DNA from: Rebecca billardiae RCC1528
Taxonomy: Eukaryota; Haptophyta
Assembly: GCA_965240325.2 (NCBI GenBank)
Contig: OZ251229.1
Location: 2,108,001 to 2,172,000 of the forward strand
DNA length: 64,000 nt
Direction of reading: 5' to 3'
The notes below the pieces were generated by a model that worked only from the letters and a program-made list of their open reading frames with translations, did not search any database and was not told where the DNA came from. Shown piece by piece: positions 22,497-32,945 of the stretch (its first letter is position 1; each line of letters starts with the position of its first letter). The translations under genes and the position numbers were made by a program.

Positions 22497-25389
22497 ATGG
22501 CACAATCCGGGCTCAACCTCACCTTTGGCGTCGACGACCTCTTCAGCCCGCCAGCCGACGACGCGGCGCTGGCGGTCGCTGCGTCGCTCTACTCGCGCAA
22601 GGAGAAGTCGCTGGGGCTCCTCTGCGACGGCTTCGTGCGGCTGTACCGCGGCCGCGCGGGCGAGGAAATATGCCTCGACCAGGCCGCCGCTCAGCTCAGC
22701 GTCGGCCGCCGGCGTATCTACGACATAGTCAACGTGCTCGAGTCGATCGACATTGTGATGCGCCGCGAGAAGAACAAGTTCATCTGGCAGGGCATCGGCC
22801 CGCTCGACACTGCCGTGCGCGCGCTCGAGGCGTCGGTTGAGCGCGAGCAGGCATCGCAGCAGGCCGAGCACCTGTCCTCGGGCGGCCGTGACCCCGGTGA
22901 GCATGCACGCGCGGCGCCGCGCCTGTTTGCCGCCGCCCGCTCGCAGCGCGCGGCGCGGCACCGGCCTCCAGAGCCACGGCCCGCGCGCGCAGCATTCGCG
23001 CCCCGACTGGCGCCCGCCCGCTCTGACCGAGCTCCCCGCGCCCCCTCTGCCCTCCCCGCCCTCCCGCCGCCCGCTGCGCAGACGGCGCCGAGCCGAGCGG
23101 CAGCGAATCGACGCGCCGCGACAAGTCGGCGGACAAGTCGCTGGCCATCCTGTCGCGCCGCTTCATCCGCCTGCTGCTGTCCACGCGCTCGGGCGGCAAC
23201 ACCGAGCCGCACCTGTGCCTCGACGAGGCGGCGCGCATCCTGTGCGCGGGCGCGGCCGCGACGGACGACACGAGTGCAGAGGACAGCAGCGCGAGCATGG
23301 CAAAGACCAAGCTGCGCCGGCTCTACGACATCGCCAACGTGCTGCAGGCAGTCGCGCTGATCGACAAGGTGCACCTCGAGTCGCGCAAGCCCGCTTTCAA
23401 GTGGGTCGGCCTGTGCGCCAGCGCGCGTGCCATGCTCGAGCCCGCCGCCGCCGTCGCCGAGGTTGCCGAGATGGGCGGCGTGGGCTCGCTCGCCGCCCAC
23501 ATGTTTGGCGCGCACCCGGCGCTGGCTCGCAACTCGGGGCTGATGGCGAACGGCATGGCCGCGGCCGGGCCGCAGCTGCTCGGCGCGTACGCGCAGCCCA
23601 ACATGGCGATGGGGCCGACGGGTCTCAAGCGCTCCGCCACCAGCGCCCTCGGCCTTGGTGCGTGCACGCGAGCGGAGCGGCGCGCCGCGTGCTCGCCTCG
23701 TGGCGCAGAGCGTCGCGCCAGCGGCCCGCCGCCGCCTCGGTCTCACCCGGCGTCGCCCCCGCTTCCGCCCTTCGTGCGTGCCGCGCGCAGACCGGTATTG
23801 GGGAGAGATGGCCAAGTGCGCGAAGCTCGGGATGCACTCGTCCTCCATGCCCGCGCTGAATGCGATGCACTCCGCGTCGGGCCTCTCCGCCATGCAGGCC
23901 GCCGCGCAGCTCAACGCGGGCGGCGGCGCGGGCGGCGCGTCCGGACTCGGCGCGTCCGGACTCTCCGCGGCGCAGCTGGCGGCGGCACACATGGGCGGCA
24001 TGGCGGGCGGGCGGGGCCCCATGCCGGGCGGCTCGCCGTCGATGTCGGGCATGCCCGGCTCGGCGCACCAGGGCAGGCCCGCGCCGGACGCGCTTCTGGG
24101 CAACCCTTACCTTGCGTCCTTCTTCGCCAATAGCGCGCAGCAGGCGGCGGCGCAGCAGGCGGCGGCGCAGCAGGGGCAGCAGCGGCAGCGCGCGGCCGAG
24201 GCCGCGGGGCTGGGGCAGCAGCCGGCGGGTGGCGCGCACATGGACTCGCCGGCGGGTGGTGCCGGCGGCTCGACCGCTGGGCTCTCCCCGCAGCTGCTCG
24301 CGTGGGCGCGGCAGGCGCTGGGCGGCAACTCGTGCGCGCCCGTGCGCCCGACGCCGGCGACACAGCTCTCGATGCACACCAAGGCTCCGACCGAGCAGCC
24401 GGCGACGACGTCGGCCCCTAGCAACGCGCCGAAGCTCGCACCGCCGCCTCCGCAGGTGCGTGCCTCCCCCGTGCGCCGCGCCGCGCTGCTCCTCGCGCCC
24501 GCGCCGCTGCCCGCCCTCCGCGCCGCCGCCGCCCTGCGTCGCTCACCTGTGCCGCCGCGCCATCCGCCGCCTCGCCGCCCTCTCGCGCGCGCAGGCCACG
24601 TCGATGGCGTGGGCACAGCAGCGGCAGCAGCACCAGCAGCTGCAGAGCGCGATGCAGCAGCTCTACTCGCTGTACGGCGTGCAGCCGCCGCACTCGGGCG
24701 CACTCTCCGCGGCGATGCACAACGCGTACGGCCCGGCCCCGCCCGTGGCCTCGAGTGGCGGCGGCGAGCAGAGCGGCGCCGCGGCATGGCAGCGCACCCT
24801 CGCCTCGGAGCAGCCGCACGCGTCCGTGGCGCAGCGCGAGGGCGCCGGCGCCTCGCTCAGCACGCCGCACGAGCTGCAGCCGCGCACCAACTCGGCCCAG
24901 GACGAGCTCGACGCGAGCGATCGGTTGGGCGTGGCCGCGACCGCCTCGGAGCTCGACTTCGCCTTCAGCATGCTGCAGTCGCCCATGCTGCCGCCCGTCA
25001 CCGAGCCGGCATCGTCGCAGCCCCTCTTCAGCCTGTACTCCGCCGCGGACGAGTCGCGCTCGCGCGCCGCCCTCCCCAACCGATCGTCCGCGGGTGACGG
25101 CTCGGAGGCGCTGCTCGGCGGGCTCGAGAGCGGCTCGCGCGCGTCCGCGGGCTCGTGGGGCAAGCTGGGCGGCGGCGACGAGCAGATGTCGCTGTCACTG
25201 CTCGACTCGATCCAGCAGCAGCACATGCAGCACATGCGCTTCCAGTCGGCGCGCGGACGCCCGCAGTCGTCGGGCTTCGATGCGTGGCAGCAGCCGGGCT
25301 CGCTCTCGGCGCCGACCTCGGCGGACGGCGCCGACGACGAGCTGGACGCGTTTGTTGACGGCCGTGTCCTCATGGTCGGCGGGCGCTAA
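22497..25389 (+). CDS. Atypical E2F transcription factor with two DNA-binding domains (E2F7/8, DEL type)
   Basis: Model: exons 22497-22896, 23082-23657, 23791-24455 and 24595-25389 (811 aa); every junction keeps frame. Two winged-helix E2F DNA-binding domains are present. The first (residues ~35-101) has [27 protein letters not shown] and NKFIWQG. The second has [28 protein letters not shown] and KPAFKWVG. Both carry the RRxYDIxNVL recognition-helix signature. Two tandem domains without a dimerisation or RB-binding region define the atypical E2F7/E2F8/DEL class, which binds DNA without DP and usually represses S-phase genes. The remaining ~450 residues are Ala/Gly/Gln/Met-rich and probably disordered. 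Intron 1 has a GTGAGC donor, unlike the GTGCG norm. Confidence 0.92.
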
Positions 25390-25991
25390 GCGGTCACCTC
25401 GCTCGACGAGTCGGTCGCAGGTGACGGTGGACGCGGTCGCAGCTGGCGGCCGTGTGTTCACGATTGACGTCAGGGGGACCCCCAGGGGGGGGGGGGGGTC
25501 CTGCCTGGCCGGTGTGCGTAAGTGTGTGTGATTGACGCGCGTCACGTGGGTGGCGGCGGCGTGGTGGTGTGTGTTCTGCTCTCGGTCCGCCGCTCTGATC
25601 AGTTCTGTACAGACTCAGTCTCAGTCTAATAAACTAGCTTGCACCTGCGCTCAATGGAATGATAGCTCTAGGGGTTCCCACGCTGCCAGCAGGCCGAGCA
25701 AGTCGGGCTGCGCTGTCACCGAGTCAGTGACGCCTCGAGTGAGTCGCAGTCGAGTCGTTCCGGGAGTGGCGAGTCCGGAGTCGTCGGCCGTCGGGCCGTG
25801 CCCGTCGCGCCCGTCGCCGCAATGACCGCCGTCGCGCAGCCGTCGCCGTCGGGGCCGGTCGGGCCGTCCGGCCATCGCCATCGGCCCTGACGATCTGTGA
25901 CAGTGACGATCGGCGAATAATCATCGCGGGCCCGTTACTCGTTAGGCGTTACTCACGGCGCAGTCCGCACGCGACTGTCGCGAGTCTGAAA
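25390..25991. other. Spacer between E2F gene and element copy B
   Basis: No gene seen. It includes a poly-G run near 25484-25497 and TCTAATAAACTAGC near 25624, a plausible E2F-gene polyadenylation region. Confidence 0.45.
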
Positions 25992-26314
25992 TTATGGCCC
26001 GCGGTGCAGGGCGGAGCGCGCAGCGTGGAGCCCGCACCAGCGGGCCCGAACCACGTTTCAAAAAGATCTTTGATCAAGAAAAAAGGGACGGGGGGCGATT
26101 TTTAGGGCTGGCGGAGACCGAGTTTCGAGTTTTTGAGATCGCATAGAGAGGTCTATTAGGCCGAAAATAAGCGCGTCCAGCTGATTCCCTTAAGTAAAGT
26201 GCGATCTGGACGTCAGCTGGACGTGACATTAGTGTAACGGTTCGTTACGAGCGCGATTTTAAGTATGAGATTGCCGCCAACCGCCAACCGATAAAAACGG
26301 CAAGGCAAGGGCTC

Positions 26315-26459
26315 GGGAAACTTGATCACTTGTAAATGTGAATAGTAAAATGCTCTCCCCGAGCGCGCCTGTCGCCTCGCAGGCGCACGGGAAACTTGAT
26401 CACTTGTAAATGTGAATGGTAAAATGCTCTCCCCGAGCGCGCCTGTCGCCTCGCAGGCC
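26315..26459 (+). repeat. 74-bp tandem duplication inside element copy B
   Basis: Two near-identical units start GGGAAACTTGATCACTTGTA at 26315 and 26389 and run to the GCCTCGCAGGC ends, differing by about one base in the shared part. The unit contains ATCACTTGTAAATGTGAA. A related ATCACCTGTAAATTGTAA lies at ~48275 in the family-2 element. Confidence 0.8.
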
Positions 26460-26730
26460 GCGCGTCTCGCCCTCTCCTCGCTCCGCTCTCCCCGAGGCTG
26501 AGCTCGCGGCCCGCCTGTCACCTCGCAGGCGCGCGCCACGGACACATGCGCGACGAGATCGCGGCGGGGGCGGCGAGATCGCGGCGGGGGCGACGGGCAA
26601 CAACCTGCCCGCGGGCGCGTTCGTCACTCGAGGAGCAGCGCGCAAGGGCGAGCCGAGTCCGGAGCACGCGAGCTCGTCGCTCGCCGACCGGAGCAGAGCG
26701 CGCCGCCCGCCGCCGCCGAGCGAGCGGCGC

Positions 26731-27450
26731 GGCAGAGCTGATGAGCCGGATGCGCCCGGAGCTCGCGCGGCTGAAGGGCGAGCTCGAGCACGCGAGCTCG
26801 CGCCTCGACGCCGAGCCCGAGCTCCTCCTCAACTCAGTCGACGGCGGCCCGGAGCAGAGCGCGCCGCTGCGAGCGAGCGGGCAGCGCGGCAGAGCTGATG
26901 AGCCGGATGCGCCCGGAGCTCGCGCGGCTGAAGGGCGAGCTCGAGCACGCGAGCTCGCGCCTCGACGCCGAGCGCGAGCTCCTCCTCAACTCGGTCGACG
27001 GCGGCGCGGAGGTGCAGCAGCGTGAGGACGAGCAGGAGCATCAGTGAAACGCGCGCCGGTTCCGGGTCGCGCAGCGGCGCCCAGCTGCCTGCCACGCGAG
27101 CGGCGGCCACGTGGCGCGAGGAGGCTGCGTGGGGAAATCGCCGCGCGCGTCGACGCGGCGATCACCGGGCTGCAGGCCTCGGCAATCGACGCGGTGCGCA
27201 CCCTCGCCGCCAGCCGCGACGACTCCGCCGTCGAGCTGCAGCAGCTGCGCGCGCAGATGCCAGAAGTGCCGATGGGCGGCGGCGTATCAGCAGGCTGACG
27301 TGCACGAGCACGTGACACGCGGAGGCGCTAGGCGCCAAGCTGGCGAAGTGCGGCGCCGAGCTCGACGAGCTGAGCGACGCGGCAACGGACGCGCTGGGCG
27401 CCCGCGCCGCCATCGTCGCGGCGCCCTCCAGCAGCTCGAGCAGCTGTGGA
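26731..27450 (+). pseudogene. Captured or broken coiled-coil coding fragments
   Basis: A 157-bp unit (26731-26887) is repeated at 26888-27010. It encodes LMSRMRPELARLKGELEHAS followed by SRLDAE, a clear amphipathic helix. Because 157 is not a multiple of 3, the duplication breaks the frame. Downstream, in other frames, lie EIAARVDAAITGLQASAIDA then VRTLAASR (27139-27210) and GAKLAKCGAELDELSDAATD (27331-27390), also helical, separated by intron-like GC-rich stretches. Together they look like exons of a coiled-coil host gene carried inside the element. No source gene is recognised in this window. Confidence 0.45.
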
Positions 27451-28081
27451 TAGTTGGCTGTCGAGGCGACCGCGGGTGTGACTCACAGTGTGAGTGAGCC
27501 GGCGCGCGGCTCAGCCTGCCGCTGGCAGCCGCCGTCTTCGAGGCCGACGCGGCGGAGGAGGCGGCGGGCGAGCACGGCGGCGCGGCGGAGCAGGCGCGCA
27601 CGCGCGGCGGCAGGCGCGACGCGCCGCTCGCCTCGTTCCACCGCCCCGAGCTCCGCTCGGTCGGTCTCGGTGCGAGGCTGCGCAGCCGGCAGGCCGGGGC
27701 CAGCAGTGGCGCGCGCTCTCGCTCTGCCGGCACGAGCGACCAGCGGCCCGTCGTCGAGCGCATGGCGCAGGGCGAGTACCTCAAGCAGGTGCGCCCGCTC
27801 GCGCGCACGCGCCGGCTCGCGCCGCGCCAGCGCCTCTCGCCCTGCCTGCGCGCGCGCGCCGGCCGCTAGTCCCCGCGGCGGCCCGCGGACCCGCGGCGAC
27901 AGTCCTCGGCCCGCCGGCCCGGTGGGCGGCAGTGACTGAGTTGGCGGTGGCAGCTCAGGCGAACTGTTACACATGTCAGACTGAGACAGCAGCCGACGGA
28001 GGGTGCGCCGCGGGCCCCGAACTACGTTCGTTCTACGGAAAAAGACCGCGGAACGCGGTCATATATATATACATACATAAC

Positions 28082-30950
28082 AAAGGCGGGCATGCAGTGC
28101 ATCATCGTCCCGTCCGCCCCTCCGCCGAGTCTCGCCGACGTGTTGCCCGCGCGGGCGCGACTGCCGTGAGTCGCGGCGCGAGCGTGTCTAGCTCGGCGCG
28201 TTCAGCGTGGCCGATGGCGCGGCCAGGCGCTCGCACCTCGGCGCTCTGATCGACGCGCTCACGCCCAAGCAGGGCGGCCCGCTCACGGCGGGCGCGGCGC
28301 GCATCCTGGGCTTGACGGACATCCCGGACCGTATTATTCTGGCATGCTCAGCGCCGAATCGAAGAAGAGCACTGAGCAGGCTGCAGGCGCGCCCACGCGC
28401 TGGCCGCGAGCCCGCGATGTCACGGTGCCGCGCGCCTGTGCTGCGTGCACGTTGGCGCCGTACGTGCACGCGGCGGCGGCGCGCCGCCAACGCACGCTGC
28501 GTGCTGCGGAACGAAGCCCGCGCCCGCGCAGAGCTCGCTCATGGCACATGCCAAACAGTTCACCAGCCTGATGTGCTGCACGTGGTCGCCTAGGCTGAAC
28601 GGGCACCTGTTCTGTTTCGACCTGGCTTCTGGGACATGTTCCAGCTTCCAGCACACGGACGGCGGGACGGACGGCATGGGGCGCACCTCACGCGCGAGTG
28701 GGTGCCGCTGTACGCGGGCACCAAGCAGCGGCTCACCGACTGCGTGCATGACCTGGCGCTGCAGCCCGCACGGCGCGCGCGCTCACTCGGGGCTCGGGCA
28801 TCGACCGACGCATCGTGCTCGTTCCCTCGCCGCGAGCAGCGCAGCGGCCATCGTGTTGCCCAGCACCCGCGGCGCGAGCGGGCCGATCAGCCCGAGGTCG
28901 AGCGCGCGCAGCACACCAGGGCGAGCAGCGCGAGCACGCCCGCATGTCGGGCCGGGAAGCGAGGGCGGGCGTCGGCTTGCTGGGTAGACGGTCGTCAGTC
29001 GTGTGACTTTTTAAAACTTCGCGACGTCGGCGAAGCTGGCCGGGCGGCGGCGTGGCCGGGTAGGGATTGATTGATTGATCGACTGTTGATTGTCTGATTG
29101 ATTGCTGAATGCAAGTCAGGGGTACCGCAAATCGTCTTGCCGTCAGCGCAGGACGGCGGCAGTGGGAGGAGGTGCTCAACTGCTGCTCAAGTGCTCATCT
29201 GCTGGTAAACGGTAAAGTGCTGGTATCGCCGTATCGAGCCTATCGGGGTAAGGTGCGCCATTATGAGTATAATATATGTAATGTATACAAAATCAGTTCA
29301 CTCCCGCGCATCCGAAGTCCAGCGGGATATGTACTCGGCACCAAAAATACTACAAGGCTGCTAAAAGCCTGCGCCCTCCGTCCGCACAGACCCTGCTGCC
29401 TCTGCGCCGCCGACGCTAGCGTAGGTCTGCACGCGGCGGCGGCGCGCCGCGCCGCCGCCGCGCGCAGCCCGGCAGCGCGCGGACCGGTCCGCGCGCGAAC
29501 CGGCAGCGCAGAAGCCCGCAACGGCCAGGGCAACTACTCCCTCAACGGCCAGGGCGACTAGTTATTCCTAGTCTTCAACAGCCACTTGAGCCAGGGCGAC
29601 TACCTCCTCAACGGCCAGGGTGACTACTTCCTCAACGGCAAGAGCTACACCCCGCCAGCACCGGTCAGGCCGACTACTTCCCCCACGGCTAGGGTCAGCG
29701 CCATCCCCGACCGCACCAGCTGGCGTGAATTACTGGCACTACTGCATCCGCAACTCGGACCGTCAGCCGGGACGGCGACGGCGGCAACGGCGTGACGACC
29801 GAGTGGACCGACGACTGCAAGTACAGCGGCATCTCTGGGCACCTACTAGTACTCCTCCTCCGTATGATCAGCATCGGCGACGACGATCGACGACTCCATC
29901 CCTCATCCGCGGCCGACACGCTCACATCCTCCGCCTCCAATCAGTACTTCGACAGACGAATCAGGAGAGCCGCGTGTCTTCAAATCCTAGAATTAGCTCG
30001 ACGCGCGCGCATGTCGAGCTACCGGCGTGACGCGCGAGCTGGCCTCGACGGCGCGACGCCCGCGGCGAGGCGCTCTTTTCGACGTGGACGCCACACGCCG
30101 TCGCTGAGAGCAGCCTTCGCGCGCCAGCTTGAGCTGAGTGATCCGATGATCAGTTGATCACACTCCGTGGGAAATCGACCACTGCGCCACGGCCTCACTG
30201 ATTGCCACGCGGAATCCAGCCTCAACCGGCCTGGGACGCGCTCGTTATGAAACGTTGGTTCAATAATCGTTACCGTGCGGCGGACGGATACGCAATACGC
30301 CATACACGACGGTACGCTACAAGCTAAGCAGATCGATATACTAGCTTATAGGAGTATATAGCGGCGGCGTCAGAATCGGATCGGTCACATGAAACGGCCG
30401 GCTACTAACCATACTACGTACGTACGATTATCATTAATCCGCGTCGTCACGGTAGACCGTAGAGTCGGTAGACTATATAGACACTATAGTGAGTCGATCT
30501 GAGTCAGCACACCGGCTTCCGCGCGCGCAATTCCGTCCGATGTCAGACGCACCGTCCGCGTTTCAGTGACGGATCCGGGGCTTAGGGGCTCGTAGAGTCT
30601 GACCGCCCGCGCGGACCATCGGCGCCGATGTCATCTCGATGAACGCTTTGAATAAATACCGCCATGTCACCATATATGACGATGATGATTGATGATTAAT
30701 CCGCGAGGCGCTTATAGCAGTACTCGGGGTGGCCGGGACGCGCGCGCGCGCCGTTCCGAGCAGGTCGCGGACTATTCACATGAAGCATGTAGTCCGACGG
30801 CTTCTGCCAAAATCGGGATGCGAGCGCCGCGCTTGCCAAGTCGAACGGCGCGAGCTCAAGCGCTGCTCCGGAGAGGCTTCGCCCTGGTGGCGCAGCAGGC
30901 TCCGGCTGGTCTCTGGCGCCCCAGGCCCACACCCCACTGCCGGCGCGACT
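28082..30950. other. Gene-poor stretch with coding-like debris
   Basis: At ~28207-28330 (+) one frame reads LGALIDALTPKQGGPLTAGA then ARILGLTDIPDR, and at ~28690-28760 another reads REWVPLYAGTKQRL then TDCVHDLALQ. Both look like protein sequence, but I cannot join them into a gene or name a family; a decayed or captured gene is likely. From 29100 to 30950 the sequence is lower in GC. It contains the 24-bp coding-like repeat at ~29518-29645 and otherwise nothing I can support. Confidence 0.35.
29518..29645 (+). repeat. 24-bp minisatellite encoding NGQGDYxL
   Basis: About five degenerate copies of AACGGCCAGGGCGACTACTT (plus 4 bases) lie in tandem. In the + frame they read NGQGNYSL, NGQGD, then SQGDYLL, NGQGDYFL and NGKSY. 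One stop codon (TAG after NGQGD, ~29560) and an offset unit interrupt the frame. The phase-preserving 8-residue repeat suggests a former repetitive protein segment. Confidence 0.6.
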
Positions 30951-32105
30951 TCATGAAGTCGCCTGCTGCTCCTGGTGGCACTGCTGCTTGTGCGCAGGCC
31001 AGTGCTGCGTCTGGCACTCCTTGGAGCAGTAGCAGACGCTCTTGCAGCGCGAGCACGCCTTCAGCTTGAGCACGCGCACGCGCGGCTTGCCGCAGCCCGC
31101 GCACGACTCCACGTCCTTGCCGTAGACCTTGTCCATCGGGCGTGTGGCGCCCGAAGGGCCCACGTAGGACACGCTGGACGGCGGGCCGGCCATGCGGTGC
31201 GCATCGCGCTCGAGCGCAATCTTGCGCGCGGTCTTCCTCGTCCTGCGGAAGAAGTCGAGGGTGAGGGCGAGCTCGCGCGGGGTGATCGACGGGTCGAACC
31301 GCCACGGCGGCGGCGGCGCAAAGTTGGGGTCGGGATCCAGGCGGATGACGACGACCGCGCCGCGGATGGTGACCGGCGGTGCGCGCGGGCTCGGGTCGCC
31401 CCACGGGCCGTAGCAGCTGAACGCGCGCGTTGCGAGCTCGTTAAGGGGGGAGGCGCGGTCGGCGCGGTCGTAGTACACCCACAGGTCCTTGTAGTAGCCG
31501 TCGTGCGAGTAGCCAAATAGCCCGACCGGCTCGCGCCAGCCGAGCGCGGCGGAGAGCGCCGCGGCCTCGCGCCGCTGGAACACGTCGGCGCGCTCGCCGG
31601 GCTGGAGCTCAAGCGGGACGGGGTGATTGCCCCGCGCGTCGACGAGCGGGCGCACGGCGCGCTCGATGGCCTCCAACCCCGCCGTCGGGTCGACGCGATC
31701 CGCCATGACGCAGAGCGGCCCGGCCGGGCGCTCGACCGTCGGCACCTCCGGCCGGACCACGCGTGCGCGCGCGTCCTCGCTCAGGTCCGTCAGCTCCGCG
31801 TCATTGGGGTAGTGCTCCTCGAACGCCTGGTCGTAGACCTGCATCGCCACGTCGTGCCGCCCCACGGCTTGCAGCGCGCGCCCCTGGCACTTGCACGCGC
31901 GCAGCCCGGCCGGCCCCCTGCCTTGGTCGAGCTCAATGGCGCGCTGCGCGCTGGTGATCACGTCCATGAAGTTGCCCAGCTCCAAGTGCGCGGCGGCGAG
32001 GCCCACCCAGAGCGCGGGGTTGCCCCGGTCGGATTGGATGACGGCCTCGTACGCCGCCCGCGCCTCCGCGAAGCGGCCGTTGGCGAAGGCCTCGTCAGCC
32101 CGCAT
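30951..32105 (-). CDS. TPR + MYND zinc-finger protein
   Basis: Single exon, 384 aa, starting MRADEAFANGRF. The N-terminus has TPR-like helical pairs (ADEAFANGRFAEARAAYEAV; ALWVGLAAAHLELGN; residues ~3-95). A middle domain of unknown function follows (GLFGYSHDGYYKDLWVYYD; WRFDPSITPRELALTLDFF). The C-terminal MYND finger is complete: CAGC...CSRC-x4-C-x3-C (CYCSKEC)...HWPAHKQQC. MYND fingers bind proline-rich peptides, and the pairing with TPR suggests an adaptor, but no partner can be named. The ATG lies exactly at the outer end of a 358-bp inverted-repeat arm shared with the divergent SUMF2-like gene. The frame stays open upstream through the arm, so a longer N-terminus cannot be excluded. Confidence 0.85.
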   Translation of the reverse strand: MRADEAFANGRFAEARAAYEAVIQSDRGNPALWVGLAAAHLELGNFMDVITSAQRAIELDQGRGPAGLRACKCQGRALQAVGRHDVAMQVYDQAFEEHYPNDAELTDLSEDARARVVRPEVPTVERPAGPLCVMADRVDPTAGLEAIERAVRPLVDARGNHPVPLELQPGERADVFQRREAAALSAALGWREPVGLFGYSHDGYYKDLWVYYDRADRASPLNELATRAFSCYGPWGDPSPRAPPVTIRGAVVVIRLDPDPNFAPPPPWRFDPSITPRELALTLDFFRRTRKTARKIALERDAHRMAGPPSSVSYVGPSGATRPMDKVYGKDVESCAGCGKPRVRVLKLKACSRCKSVCYCSKECQTQHWPAHKQQCHQEQQATS

Positions 32106-32945
32106 TGACACTGCGCCAGAAGGGGGGGTCCGAATTGGTCCCCCGACCTCGAGCTCGATGGCTGCCGCACGTGCGTGCCCCCGTGCCCAGCGTGCCTCGC
32201 GTGTACGTGCACGGTAGGGCGTCCCGACAGCGAGCGCGGGGTGGCGTAGATGGTCGCATGGGAGGTGCATCCGTGTGTCGGAGGCGCCTCGGCGCCTCGG
32301 CGGCGTGCCCACACCTCTCCTTGTCGCCGCTTGCCTGCTGCGTGCTCGGCCAGCCGTTTGGAGTGCACGCCTGCACGTGCACGGCCAGTGTCGGGCGGAT
32401 CGAGCCGTAGTGAGTGTGCTTGCGGGTACTCCCAACCGATGCGGCTCTCTGCCGCCGTCGTAGTAGCTCTCGTGCATCCATCCCAAGCCGTGCACTCCAA
32501 CCCACAACGTGTTCAGCGTTGGGCAATGTTCGCGAGCATGTTGGGCGCATGCCCGACTAGATTCGACAGGTTCCATGACACGCGCGAGGGCTTGCGACGG
32601 CGGCAGAGAGCCGCATCGGTTGGGAGTACCCGCAAGCACACTCACTACGGCTCGATCTGCCCGACACTGGCCGTGCACGTGCAGGCGTGCACTCCAAACG
32701 GCTGGCCGAGCACGCAGCAGGCAAGCGGCGACAAGGAGAGGTGTGGGCACGCCACCGAGGCGCCGAAGCGCCTCCGACACACGTACGCACCTCCCATGCG
32801 ACCATCTACGCCACCCCGCCCTCGCTGTCGGGACGCCCTACCGTGCACGTACACGCGAGGCACGCTGGGCACGCACGTGTGGCAGCCATCCACCTCGAGG
32901 TCGGGGGACCAATTCGGACCCCCCCTTTCTGGCGCAGTGTCAATG
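32103..32945. repeat. Long inverted repeat (palindromic divergent promoter)
   Basis: Left arm 32103-32460 and right arm 32595-32945 are about 96-97% identical in inverted orientation (a few substitutions and small indels), with a 134-bp non-repeated centre. The identity ends exactly with the ATG of the MYND gene on one side and the ATG of the SUMF2-like gene on the other; both read GGCGCAGTGTCAATG at the boundary and then diverge at once. Both genes therefore have almost the same ~350 bp upstream sequence. Confidence 0.9.

Larger units (their letters stand above)
25992..28060 (+). mobile_element. Candidate non-autonomous element, family 1, copy B
   Basis: Begins TTATGGCCCGCGG. A 51-nt hairpin (GGCCCGC at 25996-26002 pairing with GCGGGCC at 26040-26046, with inner stems) is followed by conserved AT-richer sequence to ~26270. 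A 74-bp direct repeat (26315 and 26389) comes next, then a GC-rich centre with exon-like fragments, and a conserved 3' module ending in the hairpin GACCGCG-GAA-CGCGGTC (28044-28060) and an (AT)n tail to ~28080. It is inverted relative to copy A (12501-14123); both end modules are nearly identical but the centres are not. No enzyme of transposition is encoded. Confidence 0.65.

Noticed and set aside
25996-26046. HDV-like self-cleaving ribozyme at the element 5' end
   Set aside because: The 51 nt fold as one long nested hairpin with no crossing helices; the double pseudoknot expected of HDV-type ribozymes is not visible.
25992-28060. Helitron interpretation of the hairpin-ended elements
   Set aside because: Sequence capture and a 3' hairpin fit, but there is no CTRR terminus after the hairpin, no 5' TC start, and the tail is an AT microsatellite. 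No Rep/helicase is seen.
12501-28060. One 15.5-kb composite transposon with inverted ends spanning JADE, TIR-like and E2F genes
   Set aside because: Each end is itself a complete element with distinct 5' and 3' modules, so two separate insertions in opposite orientation explain it better.
32250-32942. Longer N-terminus for the SUMF2-like protein through the inverted-repeat arm
   Set aside because: The frame is open, but starting at 32943 gives a clean signal peptide that fits the KDEL tail. The upstream residues have no targeting or domain character.
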